From Castellaniella hirudinis_A (lineage in GTDB: Bacteria; Pseudomonadota; Gammaproteobacteria; Burkholderiales; Burkholderiaceae_B): a stretch of DNA of 64,000 nt. The DNA is taken from contig NZ_JBLGTV010000003.1 in the NCBI RefSeq assembly GCF_047468865.1, positions 248,001-312,000 on the forward strand, given 5' to 3'. A program made the translations under genes and the position numbers. Below the pieces are notes generated by a model. The model was not told the origin of the DNA, ran no database searches, and worked only from the letters and a program-made list of their open reading frames with translations. Below, piece after piece: positions 26,583 to 35,026 of this stretch. Each line of letters starts with the position of its first letter. Positions within the stretch are counted from its first letter, which is position 1.

Positions 26583-27575
26583 TCATGGGGCGGCCATGGT
26601 GCGCCGAATGTCGGCGATCAGTTGCGCACCGATGTAGGTTTCCAGGCCGGCGCCAACACCGGCCAGGGCGTTTTTCCAGGTTTCGCGCTCGGCGGCCGTC
26701 AGCACCTTGATCTGTGTCTTGCCGGATGCGCGGATGGCTTCAAGCGCCCGGTCGTTTTCTTCCTGGGCGATCTGGCTGGCGTAGCGGGTGGCTTCTTGCA
26801 TGGCGTCTTCCAGCGCCTCGCGGATGTCCGGCGGCAGGCCTTCCCAGAATTTGCGGTTGACGATGACGGCGTAGCCCAGGTAGCCATGGTCGGTTACCGT
26901 CAGATGAGACTGCACGTCCTGCATGTCTTGGGTATAGAAATTGGAGTGCGGGTTTTCGGTGCCGTCGACCACGCCGGAAGCCAGCGCGTCGTAGACTTCG
27001 CCGAAGCGCAGGGTGGTCGGCTGGGCCCCCAGGGCCCGCATCTGCGCGTCCAGCACCCTGGACGGCTGGATGCGCATTCGCAGCCCGGCCAAATCCGCCG
27101 GCGTGCGCAGCGGCCGGTTGGCGGAAAAGGACTTGAAGCCGTTGTCCCAGAAAGCCAGGCCGATGACGCCCTTGAGCCGCAGGCGCTGCAGCATGCCCGC
27201 GCCGATCGGCCCTTGGGTGATCCGGTGCAGCGCCGCCGTGTCGGGGAACATGAAAGGCACATCGAAGACCTGGAATTCGCGCGCGCCCAGCGGGCCGAAC
27301 TTGGACAGGGACGGCGCGATCATTTCGACGGCGCCCAGCTGCAGGGCTTCGAGTTCGTCGCGATCCCGGTAGAGTTCGCTGTTCGGGTAGATGCGCACCT
27401 GGACGCGGCCGCCCGTGGTCTGTTCGGCCAGCTGGCGAAAATGTTCCGCCGCCTTGCCCTTGGGCGTGTCCGTGGCCACGACGTGGCTGAAGCGGATCAG
27501 GATGGGCGCCTGTTGCGCGTGCGCCAGGGGGGCGAGGGACAGCAGGCAGGCGGATAGAAAAGCGAACCATTTCAT
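26583..27575 (-). CDS. TRAP-type solute-binding protein, DctP family (copy 2)
   Basis: The 330-residue secreted protein (signal peptide MKWFAFLSACLLSLAPLAHA) aligns end to end with copy 1: IRFSHVVATDTPKG, FDVPFMFPD, RMRIQPSRVLDAQM, GTENPHSNFY. It is separated from copy 1 by 132 bases and has no permease of its own. It lies next to a divergent sensor kinase, so it could be an alternative receptor for the same TRAP permease or a co-receptor for signalling. Both are inferences. Confidence 0.92.
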   Translation of the reverse strand: MKWFAFLSACLLSLAPLAHAQQAPILIRFSHVVATDTPKGKAAEHFRQLAEQTTGGRVQVRIYPNSELYRDRDELEALQLGAVEMIAPSLSKFGPLGAREFQVFDVPFMFPDTAALHRITQGPIGAGMLQRLRLKGVIGLAFWDNGFKSFSANRPLRTPADLAGLRMRIQPSRVLDAQMRALGAQPTTLRFGEVYDALASGVVDGTENPHSNFYTQDMQDVQSHLTVTDHGYLGYAVIVNRKFWEGLPPDIREALEDAMQEATRYASQIAQEENDRALEAIRASGKTQIKVLTAAERETWKNALAGVGAGLETYIGAQLIADIRRTMAAP

Positions 27576-27728
27576 CGGATAAATCGGATCCCGAGGCAGA
27601 GGCGGTCGAAAGAAAATACAGGGTCATTGTCCATAGTCGGGCCGGGTGTCTCAATTGTGGAAATCCGAAACTGGGCCGTCGGGCAGACGGCGCTGTCGCG
27701 CGGTCGGCGCGGTTACACTAGGGGCAAG

Positions 27729-29747
27729 ATGAGTCGCCCCCCACCGCTTCACGCTTCGCTGGTTCGTCGGCGCACCTGGCAATGGCTGGTGCCGATTCTG
27801 TGCGCGCTGCTGTTTCTGGCCACCGCGATCTGGCTGCCCCGCCAGGCGCAGCAGATGGAGTCCACAGAGCGTCAGGAACAGCAGATCGCCGACACGCTGT
27901 GGGTCGAGCAGACCATTCGCTTCCAGCTGGGCCGGGACGAGGACGACATCCGCTCCCTGGCCAATGAGATCGCGGCGGGCCGCCTGGCGGGCGACAAACT
28001 GCGTGCCCGGATGCGTTTTCTGCTGCGCACGCATCCCGAACTGGCGCGCATTGCCTGGGTGGCCGCCGACGGCCCCGGGGTGGCCACCGATGCCCTGCAC
28101 GGTCTGCCCGAGGCGGACTTGCCCGAGACGCTGCGGCTGAAGCTGATGCGTGTGCGCAGCACCGGCACGCCGGAATACACCCAGCCCGGCCCGCCCGGAG
28201 GGGATGCGCAGCGCCCGGTCTGGATGGATTATCTTTTTCCCGTTCAACCGGATGGCCATTATCTCGGCGTCCTGGTCGCCTCCTATTCCCTCGGCGGCAT
28301 TCTCGAACAGATGGTGCCCTGGTGGTTTGCCCAGAAAAATGAAATCCGCCTGACGGATCGCCACGAGCGCGTGCTGGGGCAGCGCACGGCCGGCGGGGCC
28401 GGGCGCGGGGTCTACACCTATGCCCACGATCTGAACCTGCCCTATGCGGACATCACGCTGCGCACGGACAGTGTCCGGGGTGCCCCGGATCTGCTGCCCA
28501 ATTTGCTGGTGGTGGTCATCATCGCCCTGACCCTGGGCCTGCTGGGCAGCCTGGCCGCCCTGTGGCGCGACATCAACCGCCGGATGGCCGTCGAGCGCGC
28601 CTTGCGCGAACAGATCGCTTTTCGCACGGCGATGGAGGATTCCCTGGTGACCGGCCTGCGGGTATACGACCTGAGCGGCCGGATCACTTATGTCAATCCC
28701 GCGTTTTGCCGGATGGTCAACATCCCGGCCCAGGAACTGATCGGGTGCGCGCCGCCCATGCCGTACTGGGCGCCGGAGGTGATGCGCGAATATCAGATGC
28801 GGTTTGCGCAGCGCATGGCGGGCGAGATCAGCCCGAATGGGTTTGAAACCTTGTTCCTGCGCAATCGCACCGAACGCTTTCCGGTACTGGTGTATGAATC
28901 CGCCCTGGTCGACGAGAGCGGCCGGCAGACCGGCTGGATGAGTTCGATCCTGGATATTTCCGACCGCAAGCGCTTCGAGGAACTGAACCGGCGCCAGCAG
29001 GAAAAGCTGCAGGCCAGCGCCAGGCTGGTGACCATGGGGGAAATCGCTTCGTCCCTGGCGCACGAGCTGAACCAGCCCTTGGCCGCCATCACCAGCTACA
29101 CCACCGGCGCCTTGAACCTGCTGGACGATTCGGCGCAGGCCCCGGCGGCGGCCGACCTGACGCGCATCCGGGGGGCGCTGGAAAAGGCCAACGCCCAGGC
29201 GCAGCGCGCCGGGCACGTGATCCGCAGCGTCCATTCCTTCGCCAAGCGGCGCGAGCCGCGCCGGGAGGCCGTGCACTTGCCGACGCTGGTCGCGGATGTG
29301 GTGCAGTTGGCCGAGCTTCAGGCCAGCCAGCACGACATCGCAATCCAGGCCGACGTCGAGGCGGACACGCCCGCGGTGCTGGCCGATGCGATGATGCTGG
29401 AACAGGTGCTGCTGAACCTGACCCGCAATGCCATCGAGGCGATGCGGGACGTGGCGCCGGGCCGCCGGGTCTTGCAGATCCAGGCCAGGCCCGACCCGCA
29501 GCAGCCGGGCAGTGTCATGATCAGCGTGGCCGATCATGGCTGCGGTATTGCGGAATCGGCCCGGGAGCGCTTGTTTTCGCCGTTTTTTTCCACCAAATCC
29601 GATGGCATGGGCATGGGCCTGAAAATCTGCCGCACGATTGTGGAGTTCCATGGCGGCACCCTGGCCTATGCGGATCGCGCTGGCGGCGGCACGGTTTTCC
29701 GGTTTTCTCTGCCGGCAAGCCCCGTCGCCGAAAACATGAAAAAATAA
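27729..29747 (+). CDS. Membrane sensor histidine kinase (DctB-like with PAS domain)
   Basis: The 672-residue kinase has TM1 (about 17-36), a periplasmic sensor of about 220 residues, TM2 (about 256-278), a PAS domain (about 300-415), a HisKA domain with His445 in SSLAHELNQPLAAITSY, and a HATPase domain with N box NLTRNAIEAM, ADHGCGI and GMGMGLKICRTIVEFHGG. The PAS-HisKA-HATPase core resembles NtrB/FixL/DctB kinases. It faces away from the TRAP genes and probably controls them with the regulator 46 bases downstream. Confidence 0.92.
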   Translation: MSRPPPLHASLVRRRTWQWLVPILCALLFLATAIWLPRQAQQMESTERQEQQIADTLWVEQTIRFQLGRDEDDIRSLANEIAAGRLAGDKLRARMRFLLRTHPELARIAWVAADGPGVATDALHGLPEADLPETLRLKLMRVRSTGTPEYTQPGPPGGDAQRPVWMDYLFPVQPDGHYLGVLVASYSLGGILEQMVPWWFAQKNEIRLTDRHERVLGQRTAGGAGRGVYTYAHDLNLPYADITLRTDSVRGAPDLLPNLLVVVIIALTLGLLGSLAALWRDINRRMAVERALREQIAFRTAMEDSLVTGLRVYDLSGRITYVNPAFCRMVNIPAQELIGCAPPMPYWAPEVMREYQMRFAQRMAGEISPNGFETLFLRNRTERFPVLVYESALVDESGRQTGWMSSILDISDRKRFEELNRRQQEKLQASARLVTMGEIASSLAHELNQPLAAITSYTTGALNLLDDSAQAPAAADLTRIRGALEKANAQAQRAGHVIRSVHSFAKRREPRREAVHLPTLVADVVQLAELQASQHDIAIQADVEADTPAVLADAMMLEQVLLNLTRNAIEAMRDVAPGRRVLQIQARPDPQQPGSVMISVADHGCGIAESARERLFSPFFSTKSDGMGMGLKICRTIVEFHGGTLAYADRAGGGTVFRFSLPASPVAENMKK

Positions 29748-29793
29748 GACAGCCCCGCTGGCGGATCCGCCGCAACCAGAGGAGAACAACAAG

Positions 29794-30384
29794 GTGCTGC
29801 ATATTGTCGATGACGAAGAAGTGATCCGGGATGCGCTGATCTGGCTGGCGCAGTCACGCCGGATCGATGCCGTGGGCTATGACGGCGCCCGAGCATTCCT
29901 GGATGCGCTGGGGCCGGACTACGCTTTCAGCGCACAGGGCGACTGTCTGCTGCTGGACATGCGGATGCCCGACATGAGCGGCGCGCTGTTGTTCGACACC
30001 CTGGCGGCGCGGGGGCTGGTGCAGCGCATGCCCGTTATCTTCCTGACCGGCCATGGCGACGTGCCCATGGCGGTGGACAGCCTGAAGCGCGGGGCGTTCG
30101 ATTTTTTTGAGAAGCCCTTCAACGACAACAAGCTGATGGATCGTGTGCTGGAAGCGCTGCAGGCTTCGCTGGCGGCGGGCGATCAGGCCCAGGTGCAGGC
30201 CCGCCTGGCTTCGCTGTCGTCGCGTGAACGCGAGGTCATGGATCTGATGCTGGAGGGCAAGCTGAACAAGGTGATCGCCGACCTGATGGGGATCAGCATG
30301 CGCACTGTCGAAGTGCATCGGTCGCACATCCTGGCCAAGATGCGCGTGCGCACCGCCGTCGAATTGGCGCGGTTGCTGAAATAG
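29794..30384 (+). CDS. FixJ/NarL-type response regulator
   Basis: The 196-residue regulator has a receiver domain with Asp55 (LLLDMRMPDMSG), the threonine in FLTGHGD and the lysine in FFEKPF, followed by a LuxR-type HTH (LSSREREVMDLMLEGKLNKVIADLMGIS...VEVHRSHIL). The start is GTG at 29794 with agaggag about 9 bases upstream. It pairs with the kinase just before it. Classical DctB partners are sigma-54 activators, so the FixJ type is a different pairing. Confidence 0.92.
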   Translation: MLHIVDDEEVIRDALIWLAQSRRIDAVGYDGARAFLDALGPDYAFSAQGDCLLLDMRMPDMSGALLFDTLAARGLVQRMPVIFLTGHGDVPMAVDSLKRGAFDFFEKPFNDNKLMDRVLEALQASLAAGDQAQVQARLASLSSREREVMDLMLEGKLNKVIADLMGISMRTVEVHRSHILAKMRVRTAVELARLLK

Positions 30385-30493
30385 GCGCGTTCCGGCGGCC
30401 CGCCGGCGGCGCGTGCCCGTCGAAGCCATGGGCATGCGCCGTCGGGCCGGGCCGTGTGGGCCGGGCTCCCGCCGGGCCGGGGGCTTCGTCTTT

Positions 30494-30985
30494 TTACGGC
30501 CGTGGCGCCGCGCACGGCGAACCGGCGCCGATTTCGCGGCAGGCCCGGGCCAATGCGTCCAGGGCCTGGTCGTCCAGCAGGCGGCCGGCCATGGGCAGCA
30601 GTTCATCGTCCGCCCGCTGCAGATAGGCCTGGTATTGCCGCACCCAGGCGGGCAGGGCGGTGCATTCGGGCGGCCGGGCCCGCAGCCCCGGGGCGATCTC
30701 GCGGCGCCATTGCCGATCCAGTTCGGCGCCTTGCAGGCCCAGCCCCTGCGCCATGCCTTGGATGCAGACGGCATCGGAGCCGGCCATGGACTCGATCAGC
30801 AAAGGGCACAGCACGGTGCGCAGCAGGCGGTGCTGGGCCGGGGCCGGGCCGTCGAACCAGGCGAGGGCGGCCCGCAGGCCGGCCTCTGTCCAGGCGCCGT
30901 CCAGCAGGTGTTGCAGATATTGGCGCGTGTCGCCATGCCGATCCAGCAGGCTGGCGATGGGGTCGGGGTCGGGTGTGCGGGCCAT
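30494..30985 (-). CDS. Degenerate hemerythrin-like protein
   Basis: The 163-residue, mainly helical protein resembles hemerythrin HHE-domain proteins: His26 in helix 1, AQHRLLRTVLCPLL (His52 and the proline), and YQAYLQRADDELLPMAGRLLDD, which matches the usual YxxHxxxEExxLLPxA helix. Several metal ligands are changed (Tyr121 where His is expected, Thr57 where Glu is expected). The fold is likely and the iron site doubtful. ATG at 30985 follows gggaag; an ATG at 31015 is possible but lacks a ribosome site. Confidence 0.5.
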   Translation of the reverse strand: MARTPDPDPIASLLDRHGDTRQYLQHLLDGAWTEAGLRAALAWFDGPAPAQHRLLRTVLCPLLIESMAGSDAVCIQGMAQGLGLQGAELDRQWRREIAPGLRARPPECTALPAWVRQYQAYLQRADDELLPMAGRLLDDQALDALARACREIGAGSPCAAPRP

Positions 30986-31113
30986 GGGGCTTCCCGGTTG
31001 TGCAGATATTGGCATGGTAACGCCGCGCCGCTGCGGGCCATGCCTAGTTTATACATTTTAGTTATTAAAAAATCATGAATTTATCGTTGTTAGGTATTAA
31101 GCAAAGTCGTTAA

Positions 31114-31149
31114 AGTTTTGACTATCCCATTAGTTTTGACTATTCCACA
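31114..31149. repeat. Tandem 18-base direct repeat upstream of the ABC operon
   Basis: AGTTTTGACTATCCCATT (31114-31131) is followed directly by AGTTTTGACTATTCCACA (31132-31149), identical at 15 of 18 positions. Each unit holds TTGACT. The first TTGACT (31118-31123), with a 17-base spacer and TATTCC (31141-31146), could be a weak promoter. The surrounding 31045-31150 region is markedly AT-rich. Likely a regulator-binding region for the operon starting at 31205. Confidence 0.5.
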
Positions 31150-31204
31150 ATCCCCAGGATCGGGCCGGCATGGCATGCCTGCTCCGCCCGGACGGAAAGA
31201 CCTC

Positions 31205-31981
31205 ATGAATCTATCCTTCAAGCAAGTCGAGAAGCGGTTTGGCGCTTTGCAAGTCGTCGATCAATTCAGCAGCGATATCGCCCCGGGCGAGCTCGTCGCC
31301 CTGGTGGGGCCGTCGGGGTGCGGGAAATCCACGCTGCTGCACTTGGCCGCCGGCCTGGAAAAGCCCAGTGCGGGCCAGGTGCTGGCGGATGGTCAGGCCG
31401 TTGCGCGCCCGGATCCCAGCCGCATGCTGATGTTCCAGGAAAACGCCCTGTATCCCTGGCTGACTCTGGCGCAAAACGTCGCCATGGCGCTGGAACTGCA
31501 AAAGACGCCCCGTCGACAGGCGCGTCGGCAGGCCGTCGCCTGGCTGGACAAGGTGCGCCTGAAGGGGTTCGAGGATTATTTCCCGCACCAGGTGTCGGGC
31601 GGCATGCGTCAGCGCTGCGCCCTGGCGCGCGCCTTCATCACGCAGCCCGAGGTCTTGCTGCTGGACGAACCCTTCGGGGCGCTGGACGCCCTGACCCGCA
31701 TGACTTTGCAGGACGCCCTGCGCACCCTCATCCGCGAGACCCGGCCGACGGTGCTGCTGGTCACCCACGATGTCGATGAAGCCTTGTTCCTGGCCGACCG
31801 CATCCTGGTCTTCAGCGCGCGCCCCTCGCGGCTGCTGCGCGAATTCCACTTGTCGGCCAGCGAGAAAACACACGACCTGTCCAATTTCGCCGGCATGCGC
31901 CGGGAAATCCTGAGCCTGCTGGGCATCACGACGGACACCGCCTCCGAATCCCTTTCATACCCCGAGGAACTTGCAGCATGA
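31205..31981 (+). CDS. ABC transporter ATP-binding protein (taurine/nitrate/sulfonate type)
   Basis: The 258-residue ATPase has Walker A GPSGCGKST (35-43), Q-loop region MLMFQENALYPWLTL, signature VSGGMRQRCALARAF, Walker B VLLLDEPFGALD and the H-loop LLVTHDVDEAL. It groups by these motifs with the TauB/SsuB/NrtD-like ATPases. ATG at 31205 follows ggaaag. Its stop overlaps the next gene's ATG (ATGA), making a tightly coupled ATPase-SBP-permease operon. Confidence 0.93.
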   Translation: MNLSFKQVEKRFGALQVVDQFSSDIAPGELVALVGPSGCGKSTLLHLAAGLEKPSAGQVLADGQAVARPDPSRMLMFQENALYPWLTLAQNVAMALELQKTPRRQARRQAVAWLDKVRLKGFEDYFPHQVSGGMRQRCALARAFITQPEVLLLDEPFGALDALTRMTLQDALRTLIRETRPTVLLVTHDVDEALFLADRILVFSARPSRLLREFHLSASEKTHDLSNFAGMRREILSLLGITTDTASESLSYPEELAA

Positions 31982-32973
31982 AATTTCGTCATTTATTGGT
32001 TCCGGCCCTGGCCGCCCTGACTTTCGCCGCGCAATCGTTTGCCGCCGAACCCTTCAAGGTCGGCTATATCCGCGTCATGGACGATGCGCAGGCCATCGCC
32101 GCCTACGAAGGCAAGTTCTACGAAAAGCAGGGCCTGGACGTGCAACTGGTGGAATTCAAGTCGGGCACCGACTTGATCAAGGCCATTGTGGGCGGCCAGT
32201 TGGATACCGGGGTGCTGGGGTTCACCAACGCGGCGTCGTGGTCCTCCCGAGGGGCCGACCTGAAGGTCGTGGCGGGCGCGCAAAGCGGCTATCACGCCCT
32301 GGTGGTGCGCGATAACGCCAACATCAAGACCGTGGCCGACCTCAAAGGCCATACGCTGGCCTCTCAAAAAGAAGGCAGCACGGCCGATACCGTCCTGCGC
32401 GGCGTGGTTCTGAAGGACGCGGGCCTGACAGTGGACGACGTCAATATCATGGGGGTCAGCCCGCAGGTGGCGGTGCAGTCGCTGGTGGGCGAGCGCGTGG
32501 ATGCGGCCTTTTTGTTCGAGCCCCAGGCCAGCATTGCGCAGCTGATTGCGCCGGTCAGCCAAATCTATGAAATCGGCGAAGTCTGGCCTTTCCCCTGCAT
32601 GGTCACCATCACGTCGGGCGATACGCTGAAAAATAAAAAAGATCTGGTCTGGAAATCCCTGGATGCCCAGGCCGAGGCCATCGCGCTGCTGCAGGACAAG
32701 CCCGATGAAGCAGCCAAGCTGATTGCCAGCTACTTCATTGCCGAGCCCACACTGAAAACCCTGAAGCAGGGCGAGCTGCCGCGCGAACAGGTGATCAGCA
32801 AAGCCATCCAGACGCAGACTTTCAGCCCGGCCCTGAGCCCCAAGGATCTGGGCCGTATGCAGGAAGTCGCCGACATCATGCAGGCGCGCGGCGCGCTGAA
32901 AACGAAGGACGGCCAGCCTTTTGATGTCAGCGCCATTGTCGACCTCGAATGGCAGCAGACGCGCAAGCTGTGA
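31978..32973 (+). CDS. ABC transporter solute-binding protein (TauA/SsuA/NMT1-like)
   Basis: The 331-residue periplasmic protein has a signal peptide (LAALTFAAQSFAA) and the NMT1/TauA-like pattern: FKVGYIRVMDDAQAIAAYEGKFYEKQGLDV, IVGGQLDTGVLGFTNAA, LKGHTLASQKEGSTAD and LVGERVDAAFLFEP. Family members bind taurine, alkanesulfonates, nitrate or thiamine precursors; the exact ligand cannot be read here. It is the receptor for the ATPase before it and the permease 86 bases after it. Confidence 0.92.
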   Translation: MKFRHLLVPALAALTFAAQSFAAEPFKVGYIRVMDDAQAIAAYEGKFYEKQGLDVQLVEFKSGTDLIKAIVGGQLDTGVLGFTNAASWSSRGADLKVVAGAQSGYHALVVRDNANIKTVADLKGHTLASQKEGSTADTVLRGVVLKDAGLTVDDVNIMGVSPQVAVQSLVGERVDAAFLFEPQASIAQLIAPVSQIYEIGEVWPFPCMVTITSGDTLKNKKDLVWKSLDAQAEAIALLQDKPDEAAKLIASYFIAEPTLKTLKQGELPREQVISKAIQTQTFSPALSPKDLGRMQEVADIMQARGALKTKDGQPFDVSAIVDLEWQQTRKL

Positions 32974-33059
32974 CGGCGTGTCGGGCGGGGATGCGATAAT
33001 CGCTGTCCCTGACATCCTCGAAACCCGGGCCGGATACGATTCCGGCCTTCTTCTTGATT

Positions 33060-33833
33060 ATGAGCACAAGTAAACGCGTTTCTCCCGCCGCCCGTAAAGT
33101 GGCCATGGCGGTGGCGATAGCCGCCATTTTGCTGGTTTGGCAGATGGCGGCCTGGACCCTGCCGGATTTCTTGATGCCGGGCGTGCCCGCGGTGCTCGAA
33201 CGGTTGTGGAATGATGTCCAGACCGGAGAATTCCGGGCCGTGCTGGCGGGCAGTATGGGCCGCCTGGGGGTGGGCTATGGCTTTGCCCTGCTGTTCGGGG
33301 TGGGTTTTGGCCTGGCGGGCGGGCTGTTGCTGTTTTTCCGCGAGGTGCTGAAATCGGCCATCATCATTCTGCAGTCGATCCCGTCCATCGCCTGGGTGCC
33401 GCTGTTCTTGATCCTGATGGGCTTTGGCAATGTGCCGATGATCGTGGTGGTGGCCCTGGCGGCGTTTTTTCCGGCCGCCTTGTCCGTCATGAATGCCACT
33501 GAAAGCGTGTTGCAGACCCACGTGTCCGCCGCGCGCGTCATGGGGGCCGGCCCCTGGGACATGGTGCGCCGGGTGTATCTGCCCGCCGTCATGCCCGAAC
33601 TCATCACGGGGGCCCAGCTGGCTTTCGGCAATGCCTGGCGGGCCTTGATTTCAGCCGAGATGCTGATTGGCTTCGGCCAGGGGCTGGGCCGTTCGCTGGC
33701 CTATGCCGGCGAGACCGCCGACATGGTCGGCGTCATGGCCAATATCCTGACCATTGCCATCCTGGCGACTTTGATCGACCAGGTGTTTCTGGAAAACATC
33801 AAACGCAGCGTGCTGCGCTATCAATATGTCTGA
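33060..33833 (+). CDS. ABC transporter permease (TauC/SsuC type)
   Basis: The 257-residue protein has six predicted membrane helices and the inner-membrane ABC permease loop (AARVMGAGPWDMVRRVYLPAVMPELITG, an EAA-type motif) that contacts the ATPase. The start MSTSKR at 33060 is chosen over 33054. It completes the ATPase-SBP-permease set of a taurine/nitrate/sulfonate-type importer. Confidence 0.93.
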   Translation: MSTSKRVSPAARKVAMAVAIAAILLVWQMAAWTLPDFLMPGVPAVLERLWNDVQTGEFRAVLAGSMGRLGVGYGFALLFGVGFGLAGGLLLFFREVLKSAIIILQSIPSIAWVPLFLILMGFGNVPMIVVVALAAFFPAALSVMNATESVLQTHVSAARVMGAGPWDMVRRVYLPAVMPELITGAQLAFGNAWRALISAEMLIGFGQGLGRSLAYAGETADMVGVMANILTIAILATLIDQVFLENIKRSVLRYQYV

Positions 33834-33892
33834 TTTTGCCGACCTGCGGCTTCGGCCCTTGTTGATCGACACGGCGGCGTCCGTCTACCCCT

Positions 33893-34717
33893 ATGCCTGA
33901 TTTTTCTTGCTTATGGACTTCCCGCCGGCCGCTGCGCCCCGGGGCTTTTCTGAAGGCGGCCGCGTTGGCCGGCTTGTTGGGGGCGGCGTGCCCGGCGGCG
34001 GCGCAGGCCGTCCCGGCAGCAGCCCAGGCGGTCGCGCCCTGGCGTCTTGGCGTGGCCGGCCTGCCGCCCGCGCCGGTGCCCGGGGCCAAGGATCGCACCC
34101 CGGCCCGCATCGAGGTGTTGGCGGGCCAGGCCGGCGGCGCGGCCGACTTGCGGGCGGTAGATCGGGATCAGGCGGCGGCGCAGCTGCGGCAGGCCGCACT
34201 GGATGGCTGGGTGGGGGTGTGGCCGGCGGAGGCATCCCTGCCGCCCGGCGTGCGCCGAGAGCCGCTGGACTGGTCGGCCAGCCCCATGGCCATCATGCGC
34301 ACGGATACGGATATCCATGCCTGGGCCGATCTGGCGGGGCGCACCGTGTGCCTGAGCGCCGATGGCCGGTATGTGGGCGAATTGGCCGCCCGCCAGGGGG
34401 CCATCGAGCAGGTTTATCCTTCGGCGACCGATGCGCTGCTGGCTTTGCGGATCGGACAATGCGATGCGGCGGTGCAAGACGAGGATTTCTTGCGCCAGCT
34501 GTTGAAGTTCCCGGAATGGAAAAAGTTTTCGGCCCAACTGGCGCCGTACCGGCGGGCAACGCTGGCGCAGCTGTCACGGGCGGACTTGCCGGACGATGCC
34601 GCCCGCGCCTTGCGCCAGGCGGTGGCGCCCGGCCAACTGCGGCAACTGGCGCAGCAGCAGGCGAAGTCGATTGCGTTCGAGGTGTATCTGGATCAGGCGG
34701 TGCCGGATTGCCACTGA
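33893..34717 (+). CDS. Secreted solute-binding-like protein downstream of the ABC permease
   Basis: The 274-residue precursor has a basic N-terminus and a signal sequence (FLKAAALAGLLGAACPAAAQA). The middle and C-terminal part resemble family-3 (HisJ/PheC-like) binding proteins: WADLAGRTVCLSADGRYVG, YPSATDALLALRIGQCDAAVQDEDF. Two cysteines in these motifs could form a disulfide. The N-terminal lobe is short and poorly conserved. It lies 59 bases after the permease stop on the same strand, so it may be a fourth operon member. The role is unknown. Confidence 0.6.
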   Translation: MPDFSCLWTSRRPLRPGAFLKAAALAGLLGAACPAAAQAVPAAAQAVAPWRLGVAGLPPAPVPGAKDRTPARIEVLAGQAGGAADLRAVDRDQAAAQLRQAALDGWVGVWPAEASLPPGVRREPLDWSASPMAIMRTDTDIHAWADLAGRTVCLSADGRYVGELAARQGAIEQVYPSATDALLALRIGQCDAAVQDEDFLRQLLKFPEWKKFSAQLAPYRRATLAQLSRADLPDDAARALRQAVAPGQLRQLAQQQAKSIAFEVYLDQAVPDCH

Positions 34718-34765
34718 CCGCCTGTCGGGCGGTGCCGGGCCTTATTGCGCCGATATCCGGGCGCC

Positions 34766-35026
34766 TCAGTGGCGGCGGCGCTGCACGGGGGCCGAGCCCG
34801 CCGGGCGGTTGAGGTGGCGAAACGTAATGCGCCCCTTGCTGAGATCGTAGGGGGACATTTCCAGGGTGACCTTGTCGCCCGCCAGGATGCGGATGTGATG
34901 CTTGCGCATTTTCCCGCCCGTGTAGGCGATGACGGGGTGCCCGTTGTCCAGCGTCACGCGGAAGCGGGAATCCGGCAGGACTTCAGTGACAGATCCTTGC
35001 ATTTCGAGTAGTTCTTCTTTGGCCAT
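34766..35026 (-). CDS. infA: Translation initiation factor IF-1
   Basis: The 86-residue OB-fold protein matches IF-1 (MAKEELLEMQGSVTEVLPDSRF, GKMRKHHIRILAGDKV, GRITFRH). It binds the A site of the 30S subunit during initiation. It is longer than the usual 72 residues because of a basic tail (LNRPAGSAPVQRRRH), as in other Burkholderiales IF-1 copies. ATG at 35026 has ggag 5 bases upstream. It is not in a ribosomal protein operon, so it may be a second infA copy. Confidence 0.93.
   Translation of the reverse strand: MAKEELLEMQGSVTEVLPDSRFRVTLDNGHPVIAYTGGKMRKHHIRILAGDKVTLEMSPYDLSKGRITFRHLNRPAGSAPVQRRRH

Noticed and set aside
30385..30493. Terminator between the FixJ-type regulator and the hemerythrin-like gene
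   Set aside because: Several GC hairpins are possible and a short T run exists near 30490, but the best stem-loop needs a loop of more than 60 bases.
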